Source: Siphonodentalium dalli (taxonomy: Eukaryota; Mollusca; Scaphopoda; Gadilida; Siphonodentaliidae). Taken from it: DNA of 64,000 nt. The translations under genes were made by a program, and so were the position numbers. Below the pieces are notes generated by a model, which had not been told where the DNA came from, made no database searches, and saw only the letters and a program-made list of their open reading frames with translations. Shown in pieces: positions 54,855 through 64,000 of the stretch (within the stretch, counting starts at the first letter, position 1; each line of letters begins with the position of its first letter). The stretch spans positions 5,989,314 to 6,053,313 of the forward strand of contig CP136068.1 in NCBI GenBank assembly GCA_032622095.1. Direction: 5' to 3'.

Positions 54855-57800
54855 TGTAGATACCCAACATGAGTATACAAGTACATGTATACATATCAGT
54901 GCCCATGATTCACTCGGCGTACAGCCACGGAAACCAGTATTTGATACTGAAATGTCAGACACGTGTGATCTTGAAACTCAAGCAAATATTCAGTTTAAAT
55001 CAGTATCGAATAATCCTAGGAAGTATGACATTCTGAACTGTGGTAAATGATGAAATCAATCATTCACTCGAAACAGCGCACAAGCCAAGATACCTTAGTG
55101 GGAAACCCAACACAGGGAATTCCCCGCAGTCCATAACCGAAGAAAGTATAAGGTCACATAACATTGTTTGTAAACAATTGAACCATGCAGGTGTTGATAT
55201 TGATTCCTGTCTATTCCCAAACGATAACAATGGATTGTCATCGAGTGAATTTCGGCATATCGATAGCCACACTCTAACAGGTAATCAGGTGAAGGCGGGT
55301 CAATTCACACCTCAACCACCATTAATAAATACAATTGTAAATATAGTAAATGACAAACGCGAAGTAGAACTAAGCGGAATAACTCCATATCTGTATTTTA
55401 ATAGAAACTCGCCGAATTTATCTCAGATTCTCGGTGAAACAAGACAAATATTGCATCAGAATGAATTTACCCCATATGAAAATAATTACTTTGATCTGAC
55501 TGTCGAAAATAGTTCTGAATTTAACGAGAACAATTTTCAAGCTGTGGATATGTGTCATGAATTTAGCTCGGAAAACTATAAGGCAAATTTGGCATGTTCT
55601 CATTTTGAGGAAGATGTTGATTTTTGTGATGAATTTATGATTGAATATAATGATAATTTTGTTTCAGGCAAACCATCTACCAGTTATACTAATATGTCAC
55701 CATGTAAAAGCACTGAAAGTGATTTTGATTATGATGTTATAAGAAATCGCATTCTAACATACACATCGGATCTAGATTCTACGGTAGACCCGAATACTTT
55801 GAAGCATATTTATAATGAAACCGCACAAAGTAACCCATGTACACACAAGGACACAAACCCTCAAAGTCACGCATCTTCTAAAATGCTGAAAGTTTTGGCA
55901 CTCAATGTTTGCGGACTGCGACGAAAGCTCCTATATCCAGAATTTATAGAATTATGCAATGATCACGACATATTATGCTTCTCTGAAACTAAAACAGATA
56001 ACTGTGACCATCTAAATTTACCTGGGTACTCTTTTTATATGAAAAATAGAACAAGCCTCGCAAGGGTAAGATCAGGAGGAATTTGTATTGGGATTAGAAA
56101 TGAGCTGGTGAGCACATCCCGAATCATTGAAATACAGTGCCCATATGTACATTGGGCTGAGATCCAAACTAACCCCCTCATTTATAGGGATGGCATGATA
56201 GTTATTGGTGCTGTCTACATCCCACCCGAGAATAGTCGCTATGCTTCTGATGAAGCATTTACACTAATCTTGAATGACTATTTGAAATTAAGAGAAAACA
56301 CAGATAAGATATTTTTAACTGGGGATTTTAATGCCCGCACATCCGTCGACGACCACTTTATAAAAACAGATGAAAGGAATTCCGATATACCAGAAATTGA
56401 ACCTACATTAGTAGATACATCAGTATACCTTGATATAGCTGGTTTACCAAAAGAAAGATTTAACCAGGATAATAATAAAAACACATAAGGGAAGAAGCTC
56501 CTACAATTTTGTAATGGTAATGAATTTTTTATTGTAAATGGGCGGGTCGGAAATGATTTAGGCATTGGTAAACTTACATGTCGTGATGACTCTACTGTAG
56601 ACTATATGGTTTGTTCTGCCGATGCCCTCCGGCTGCTAAAACAATTCTCTGTCGGAAATTTCTGTGAATTATATTCCGACGAACACTGCCCCATTATGAC
56701 CGAAATCACCATGCCCACTGTTGAACAATCGGGTATGACCAGTCTAGAGGACCAATCAATTCAAAATGACGAAAAACCCAACAGAAAATGGGAAGAGGGG
56801 AGGGAAAATGATTTCAAATGGAACCTCAAGCAAATGAGTATCAATAACATTGAATTATTCTTGGACCAAATCGAATGCGAAAAAGCAACACCTCTAGTGA
56901 TAAATAAAGCGGTGGAAATGATATCTGATACACTGGTAAATGCAGCGGATAATACTTTTAGCATACCGACCAAAAAATTAAGTCGAAGAACCAAACGCAA
57001 GAATAAACTTTGGTTTACGAAATCATGTTGGTCGGCTAGAAAGGAATACAGAAAAGCAACCAGACAATACAAGAAAAATCCCAGATTAAATACTAAACAA
57101 CATATGCGCGAAAAAACCCATGAGTACAAACGAAAAATGAATACGGCCATCAGTGAACATAACGAGAAAGCCTCTAAGGAATTAGCATGCTTGAAATATA
57201 AAAATCCGAAGAAATTTTGGGCTGCACTAAATAACCGTTCAAAAACCAAAACACCGCCTATCAACATAAGTAAACTTGAAAAGTATTTCCGCGAGTTAAA
57301 TAGTGCGCAAGACGCAAATCATGATCTTGATATCACAAATGATAAATCAGATGACAACGAAACTTTAAACCGAGCAATTAGTATTGATGAAATAAAAATG
57401 GCGCTACGTAGCCTGAAGAACAATAAAGCCTGTGGTCAGGATATGATACTCAATGAACATCTTAAAGCAGCATCTGAAAAAATGTTGAATATATATTGCA
57501 GAATATTTAACTGTATTCTTGACTCGGGCTGCATACCAGATTCATGGGGTATAGGCACCATTGTCCCTATTTACAAAAATAAAGGCGACCCTTGCGATCC
57601 AAGCAACTATAGGCCCATCACAATCCTGAGCTGCTTTGGAAAGTTATTTACAAAAATACTTTCAAACAGAATATATGAATATGTAGAAAATAATAATATT
57701 CTCAAAGAAAATCAAGCCGGGTTCCGTAAGGGTTACTCAACTACTGATAATATGTTTATAATACACATGTTAACTGACCTCACAAAGAATTTAAACTGCA

Positions 57801-60141
57801 ACCTCTATTGTGCATTTATTGACTTTGAGAAGGCATTTGACAAAGTCTGGAGACCGGGACTTTGGAAAAAACTATTGGCAAGTAATATAAATGGGAAATT
57901 TTTTCGAGTTATTAAAAATATTTATCAAAACGTCAAATCATCGGTCAAGTTAGGAAACAATTATTCATCTCTTTTCCCATGTCTATCAGGGGTTAGGCAA
58001 GGTGAAAACTTATCACCAATATTGTTTTCCCTATTTCTGAATGACCTGGAGACTTTTATGATAAAGGAGGGTATTGTCGGCCTCACCAAAATCTCAAACC
58101 AGACTGAACAAGAATTAAATGTTTACACGAAATTACTTCTCATACTATATGCAGATGATACAGTGCTTATGGCTGAAACCCCAACAAAACTGCAAAAAGA
58201 ACTTAACGTTTTCAGCTTGTACTGCAATAAATGGAAACTAAAAGTAAATATAAATAAAACGAAAATTTTACTCATTTCAAAACGTAGCTTACCAAGAAAC
58301 ATACAATTCACATTTGATAGCACTAATCTTGAAGTAGTGAAAAAGTTCAATTATTTAGGAATTATGCATACAAAATCGGGATCATACACAGAAACAAAAC
58401 AAATTCTTGCAACAAAAGGCAGTCATGCAATGTACTCTGTGATAAAACGATCCAGAGAAAACTGCCTCTCAGTAGCTAATCAATTGGACCTGTTCGATTC
58501 ACAGGTGCTGCCAATATTATTGTACGGCTGTGAGATATGGGGTTATGGAGATAACCAGGTACTCGAAAATGTACACCGAAATTTTTAAAAACATATCCTA
58601 AATTTGAAACCATCAACCCCCAACTATATGATTTATGGCGAATCAGGAAGATATCCATTGGACATAATAATAAAGTTAAGATTGTTAAAGTATTGGTTGA
58701 AAATAAAAAATATGACATACACACGGTATGGGAAAGTGCTTTATGATTTGTCAGTGAAACTTATGGGAGATGCCGATAAAAAGCTTTTTAAGTGGACAAG
58801 AGAAATCCGAGAGATCTTGCGTAGCTGTGGCCGGGCAGATTTACTGACATCTGGTGAACTAAAGTGTGCAAATCAATTCCTTGATTGCGTGAAAAACAGT
58901 CTTCTAAGAGACTTTAAAATAAAGTGGGACTCTGAAATGAACAAATCAAGTAGAGGCCAAATATATCGCATATTTAAACACAATTCCTCCTTTGAAAAAT
59001 ATCTTGATATCTTACAAAGTAAAAACCGAATTGAATTCTGCAGATTCAGAACAGCGAACCACAACCTCCCAATAGAAACTGGGAGATGGAACGGAACACC
59101 CCACAAGGATAGAACATGTCGCTTATGTAACCATAACATGATAGCAGACGAATTCCACTTTTTATTGGAATGCAAAAAAATTGCGCACATAAGGAAGAAA
59201 ATTATCCCCCAAAAATATGGTGATAAAATAAATATTTTGATTATGGATGAAATCCTGAACTCATATGACCCCATAATTCTAAACAGAATATGCATGCTGA
59301 TCCGAACAGTCCACACAGAGCCCTCAAACATAAGCACATCATGATAACACTTTGTGCTAAAATTCCACTTCAACTTTTGTATATTAGATATGAGTTGTCT
59401 ATTCAAATATATTTAATATATTCATATCCATTATATGTATTACCCAATCCATTGCTGTATGATATATACTAATATAGACTATATTGTTAAATGCGTATAT
59501 TGTACATGTATACATATACACATTATATATTGCTGAAGGTGCTCATTTAAACGGTAATTTAACGGATGACTGTCCCCTTTTAGGGACGAATTTTATACCA
59601 GCCCATTGTTTGTGTATTGACCCCCTTCCAATCCATAACTTAACATGAAGACAGACACAAGTTCTGAACCACGTATAAACAACACAAGCAGGCATGCATT
59701 CGTGTCGTGCAACACTCACACTGGGACACGGTCCTGATCCGAACTCATCAATCAACTAAATATCTGAATTTGTCAAATTATCTTAATGTTGTCACTCCTA
59801 AATTCCTAATTAGATATGACAAACACACCATGTAACTATATCTGTCACCAGAAAGACTCTGTCAAATTACTAATGTTATATTACTGACTATTTACCGTTA
59901 AACAGAGATGTAAAAGATGACACATGGGGTCATCTGTTTTCAGGAAGCAGTACTAACAATTTCATACCACAGAGCCAAATGAAACACGATAACATACATT
60001 ATTATATTCACATATTAGAATATAGATATCCCCATAGCACCGGATACATGTATATAATGTATATATCCTTATGTTCTTTTGTAAATACTTCTTTCTCTGT
60101 ACTTCTCGATGTTCATGCGAATTATGAGAATAAATCATCAT
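54855..60141 (+). mobile_element. CR1/L2-like LINE, 3' segment
   Basis: It continues ORF2 from the point where the Gypsy element entered, then a 3' UTR of about 800 bases (59345-60141). The 3' end is inferred at a GAATAAATCATCATCATC tail, the short microsatellite end typical of L2/CR1-type elements. Confidence 0.7.
54856..59344 (+). pseudogene. LINE ORF2: endonuclease and reverse transcriptase, degraded
   Basis: The frame from 54856 is open to a TGA at 55048; a frameshift near 55034-55050 leads to the main frame. That frame is broken only by TAA at 56486-56488 and TAA at 58586-58588 and ends at TGA 59342-59344. Its first 280 or so residues are polar with no known domain. The EEP endonuclease begins near 55883 (V-L-A-L-N-V-C-G-L, S-E-T-K-T, G-D-F-N-A-R at 56321-56338). 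RT has F-I-D-F-E-K-A-F-D (about 57816), S-G-V-R-Q-G (about 57987) and Y-A-D-D (58148-58159). The C-terminus has a C-x2-C...H...C motif (59117-59173). No RNase H is seen. It would nick and copy target-primed RNA if intact. Confidence 0.85.
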
Positions 60142-60145
60142 CATC

Positions 60146-60211
60146 GCCAACTTTCACACGCCCGTTGATTATGTGTTTCAGAGTCTCGGGTATATCGGGA
60201 TCTCCACCAAA
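60146..60211 (-). CDS. Possible short exon separated from the 42-kb ORF by the LINE
   Basis: On the minus strand a TTTTTCAG acceptor-like site precedes 22 open codons with a coherent composition (F-G-G-D-P-D-I-P-E-T-L-K-H). They end at the LINE's inferred 3' boundary. It may be the upstream neighbour of the transposase-like frame at 42109-42909, split by the LINE. The length is too short for a family call. Confidence 0.25.
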
Positions 60212-60589
60212 CTGAAAAATACCACATGTCGGGCTTCCTCAATATTTCTGTATGAACACTTCATTTTCGAAATAAATTTTAAGAGAATAAATTGTTGTAT
60301 CTTATCGGTTGGAATAGAGCAATGCAATATTTTAGAGCAGCAGAGAAAGGATTTGCGTGCCCGCCCGCAGGGCGGCACGAGGACGGTGGTGGGCTCACCC
60401 GGAGGTCGCCCTTACGCCCTGTCTTGAATTTTCTTGGTTTTGTGAGTACCAGTCTAGGCCTTGGCTCAGGAGGGTCAGGTGAGGTTGGGTTCTTAGCTTT
60501 TGTTCTTTTTATTTTTCTTGTCTTCCTTCTTTTTCTTCTTCTTCGGTGGTGGTGAAGTGGAAGATCTTGATGATGATGATGAAGGAAGA
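60212..60589. other. Gene-free stretch with GC-rich block
   Basis: 60355-60420 is GC-rich (CCCGCCCGCAGGGCGGCACG, an imperfect hairpin). A short TC/GATGAT-rich stretch follows. No gene. Confidence 0.4.
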
Positions 60590-62170
60590 GGTGAGCTTGG
60601 CAGTTTTGAAGGCAGGTGACTAAAAGACAAGCTTGGCGTTTTCAAATTTTTAAAAAGCCTTTTAAACGCTGTTTTCGGGTGAATTATGCGGAAATAGCAC
60701 CAGTTAATTACTTATATGGCCCATTTTCGTAAATTAATCGACAATAGTGGCAGTAATGTCCCCGATTGGTTGGTTAATAGGGGGCGTGGTCACAAAATCA
60801 ATACATCGTCTTTTTACGCAGATTTATTGTCGGTTTTTGTTCGATTTCTCTTTTTAAACATCAGTTGGACTAAGTTTTTTATTCGAAACATGTTGAATGG
60901 TTATCATTTATCACTCTCATAGTCGAGCTTGGCGGTTTTGAACATTATATGCGAAGAATTTTTGACTTTTAGATGACCGACCACCGAACCGCCAAGCTCG
61001 AATAAAAAATCCAAATATTAAGCTGAATTTTCGCCGATTTCTCGTTTCTAAAACACGTTCCATCTAGTTTGTATGTAAAAACGTGTAAAATGATTATCAT
61101 TCTTCACAAATATAATCGGGCTTGGCGGTTTTGAACATTATATACAAAGAATTTTTGACTTTTAGATGACCGACCACCGAACCGCCAAGCTCGAATAAAA
61201 AATCAAAATATTAAGCTGAATTTTTGCCGATTTCTCGTTTCTAAAACACGTTCAATCTAGTTTTTATGTAAAAACGTGTAAAATTATTATCATTCTTCAC
61301 AAATATAATCGGACTTGGCGGTTTTGACCATTATATACAAAGAATATTTGACATTTTGATGACCGACCACCGAACCGCCAAGCTCGAATTTTAAATCAAA
61401 ATATAAAGCTGAATTTCGGCCGATTTCTCGTTTCTAAAACACGTTCCAGTTAGTTTTCATGTAAAAACATGTAAAATAATTATCATTCTTCACAAATATA
61501 ATCGAGCTTGGCGGTTTTTAATATTTTATATTAAGAATTTTTGACATTTTGATGACCGATGGCTGGTTAATAGGGGTGTGTTAACCGAATGAAAACCTCG
61601 CTTTTTTACGCCGATTTCTTGTCGATTTTTGGCCGATTTCTCTTCTTAAACACTATTTACACATAGTTTGCATCTGAAAACACGTTTAATGATTATCATT
61701 TATCACTCTCATAGTCGAGCTTGGCGGGTTTGAACATTGTATACTGAGAATTTTCGACTTTTAGGTGACCGACCACCGAACCGCCAAACTCGAATTAAAA
61801 ATCAAAATATGAAGCTGAATTTCCGTCGATTTCTCGTTTCTAAAACACGTTCCAGCAAGTTTTTATGTAAAAACATGTAAAATGATTATCATTCGTCACA
61901 AATATACTCGAGCTTGGCGGTTTTGAATATTTTATATTAAGAATTTTTGACATTTGATGACCGACCACCGAACCGCCAAGCTCGAATTTTAAATCAAAAT
62001 ATGAAGCTGAATTTTTGCCGATTTCTCGTTTCTAAAACATGCCCCAGATATTTTTCATGTAAAAATATGTAAAATGATTATCGTTCTTCACATATATACT
62101 CGAGCTTGGCGGTTTTTAACATTGTGTACTTAGAATTTTCGACTTTTATATGACTGCTCACCGAACGGCC
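60590..62170. repeat. 193-bp satellite, seven or more units, with internal inverted repeats
   Basis: GGCGG in GCTTGGCGGTTTT recurs at 60931, 61124, 61317, 61510, 61723, 61916 and 62108, so the period is 193 bp with one interval of 213. Most units start with GAGCTTGGCGGTT and carry the inverse AACCGCCAAGCTC about 75 bases later. TTTCTCGTTTCTAAAACACG is shared. A second unit type (GGTTAATAGGGG, ACTCTCATAGTCGAG) appears before 60931 and before 61723, giving a B-A-A-A-B-A-A order. A diverged start is at 60594. GAGCTTGGCAGTTTTGAAGGC also occurs at about 41446-41464, left of the nest. Confidence 0.9.
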
Positions 62171-63351
62171 AAGCCAATGCAAAATGATACCCAGACCAAA
62201 CCGAGGCAAAAATGATACCCACCAAATATTGTCAACGTGTACCCATTAATGATCGTCCATGCAACTAATCAAACTTGTTCAATTATGTTATATTCTTGTT
62301 TCGATGTAGCATTGTGATTTAAATGGCACGCATATATAAGATAAGTTAGTCGTGTGTGTGGAACGGTCACAATGATAATATACATGAATTCCAGAGGGCA
62401 AACTGTAATATAATTTAATTGTCCATCCACATTAAATTATTATTATTTGTTTTTTTGGGGGGGATTTGACCCAGGAGGATTTGAAAGGGCCTGAGACGTA
62501 ATTTTTTCTTTCTTTTTAGTGTAAACATATTTTTTTTCCAACATAACATAATATGCACGTGTACAGGTGATACAAAATTAATATGCAAAATAGAAGAGAT
62601 AATGTATGGAAATGAGGACCAGACAACAAGCCCGATGGCTTATATGAAGTCTTTTCCTCTTTGGCGACATGCCACTTCCCGATAAGTGAGGGAGGGGTAT
62701 CGATCAGATGGGAAAGGCTTGAGATAATGTTAATTTTTCTTAGCTTTCTTGAGTTTTCTTTCATCCGTCCCCATTAATTTAGGTTTCATTTATTTTATAT
62801 ATATCACTGATTAGCCAAGAACCGGTTAGTTGCAATTCGAGTAGTTTACTCACCAGGATGAAGTAAATTATAATCGACACGAATACTCCGTTACAGAATA
62901 GATCCATACCCTCTGTCATAATTATCAAACTAAACGCGTTGGTTCAACGTGGGAATCTGAACCCCAACTCATGATTTGTTTTAGTTTTTTTGACACAGCT
63001 CAATTGACTAGCAATTGCTTTAAAAACAATTCATGACGCTTACTAAATCGGACAAACTGTTATCGCTCATAAACACACCATACAGTGCATTGGTAAGTGA
63101 AGTGGTGGAACTGTTTATTCAGTGACACGTCTATGTACATGGATTCATATATTCCGCATTATGATTTTGTGTTTAGTTAATCACTTATACACAAATAATA
63201 AAGCAAATTGACCAGGTGTCCACAATTCTGCACCGATTGCGATGAAAGTTGGCACGAGTATGTCATCTCTCCGAGAACGTTGATTGCTCACATTGTTTGC
63301 CCTTGTCGAAAAAACATACAGCAATTGTTCATAGTATCACATTCTTTACAG
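62171..63351. other. Gene-free stretch
   Basis: No supported gene. ACCCAGACCAAACC / AAAATGATACCC repeats at 62185-62222, otherwise AT-rich. Confidence 0.35.
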
Positions 63352-63529
63352 GTATGTCCATCAGCCATGGGATACAAGCGATTTTACTTGGAAGAAGGAG
63401 ATGTGATATTTCATATGACTACTCGTGAGGTAACTGGCAGCATATTAGAAGAAGGCATTCAGTCGATGGGAAGAACATTCGTTCACCTATTGGTGTGCCC
63501 AATTTCACAACAGCGGAACGTCGTTAGAG
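63352..63529 (+). CDS. Probable internal exon of an unrecognised host gene
   Basis: TCTTTACAG precedes 63352 and AGAG|GTTTGT follows, so a 178-base exon with good acceptor and donor sites is plausible. The frame is open across it and begins V-C-P-S-A-M-G-Y-K-R-F-Y-L-E-E-G. The composition is mixed and protein-like, with F-V-H-L-L-V-C-P near the end. It ends one base into a codon, which the next acceptor at 63966 completes in frame. No family is recognised. Confidence 0.45.
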
Positions 63530-63966
63530 GTTTGTATATACTTGCAATTAATTAATTACCACGTGTTTACATCAACACATAACACAAACATTGCATTAAG
63601 ATGCTGAAATTAGCAAGCAAATATCCAGTAATTTTCACGCGACTTCATAATTATATACGCATATATCAACAAGTTACCATTCGACCGCGTCAGTAATCAC
63701 TGTTAATTTGTCATTTTAATTCTTTCGCAATCAAATATTTCGCATAATACATAAATTAAAATACCTAATTCCTATGCCTAGAATACTCGACGGAACTTGA
63801 ATTCAAGCGGTGGAAGCTTACATGAATCTATTACCATCATGTAAAACAAATATAATTTAACAAAGGAATAGACATATACACGTTACTGATACAAATGTCC
63901 CCCACAATTGTATATATAGTATGATATATGTAGAAGCAATTTCGCTATTATACCATTTAATTTCAG

Positions 63967-64000
63967 AACGCAAGAGACAGAAGAAATATTCTGCGGTCGT
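63967..64000 (+). CDS. Next exon of the same gene, cut by the window edge
   Basis: TTTAATTTCAG precedes it. In the phase left by the 63529 donor it reads a basic stretch (E-R-K-R-Q-K-K-Y-S-A-V-V) without a stop. It continues past the window. Confidence 0.4.

Noticed and set aside
55040-55042. GTG at 55040 as the start of LINE ORF2
   Set aside because: It follows a TGA at 55034 caused by a frameshift; sequence upstream in another frame (54856-55047) is open and of the same composition, so ORF2 began further upstream.
60178-60427. Overlapping ORFs on both strands after the LINE
   Set aside because: They cross a GC-rich hairpin-like block and have no domain; only the short 60146-60211 minus-strand stretch has a splice-like context.

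Overview
The window looks like repeat-dense, AT-rich nuclear DNA of a marine invertebrate, most likely a mollusc (bivalve or gastropod). This is an inference from its many short dispersed repeats, the frequent ACATGTA-type motifs, and the 'gggccataactc' and 'gacggacgga...gagctaa' repeat tails, which I associate with mollusc genomes. There is no operon structure and no sign of a bacterial or viral genome. Almost all recognisable coding sequence belongs to retroelements. Host genes are limited to a few possible exons.

Layout. 1-2626: the 3' end of an LTR retroelement that runs off the left edge. It carries an envelope-like protein of the F-protein type and, four bases downstream, a separate SGNH-fold hydrolase ORF. 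A tandem repeat and a possible 3' LTR follow, to about 3.6 kb. 3.6-41 kb: essentially gene-free mosaic of dispersed repeats, short tandem arrays, MITE-like elements and foldback (inverted-repeat) elements. The clearest are a 155-bp array with alternating A/B monomers (10.98-12.5 kb), a 192-bp x3 array (17.96-18.5 kb), a 1.28-kb foldback (20.4-21.7 kb), a TA-flanked element with perfect 20-bp inverted ends (36.97-37.62 kb) beside a T-shaped hairpin, and a 2.6-kb foldback (38.2-40.8 kb).

41.5-60.2 kb is a nest of insertions. A transposase-like open frame on the minus strand (42.1-42.9 kb) is followed by a CR1/L2-like LINE (about 42.9-60.14 kb). The LINE is split by a Ty3/Gypsy element (44,916-54,854) with nearly identical LTRs. 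Inside its reverse transcriptase the Gypsy element carries a 1,012-bp DNA element (49,402-50,413) flanked by a 9-bp target duplication. The Gypsy element has a PNMA-like Gag, a candidate -1 frameshift heptamer, a protease, RT, RNase H and integrase. The LINE has an ORF1 with an RRM-like region, CCHC knuckles and an SGNH domain, and an ORF2 with endonuclease and RT; both carry inactivating changes.

60.6-62.2 kb is a 193-bp satellite whose units each hold an internal inverted repeat. Two probable exons of an unrecognised host gene lie at the right edge (63,352-64,000).

The most notable points are the SGNH hydrolase domains in two unrelated retroelements, the datable nested-insertion stack, and the 1-kb DNA element that carries an ORF and promoter-like sequence.
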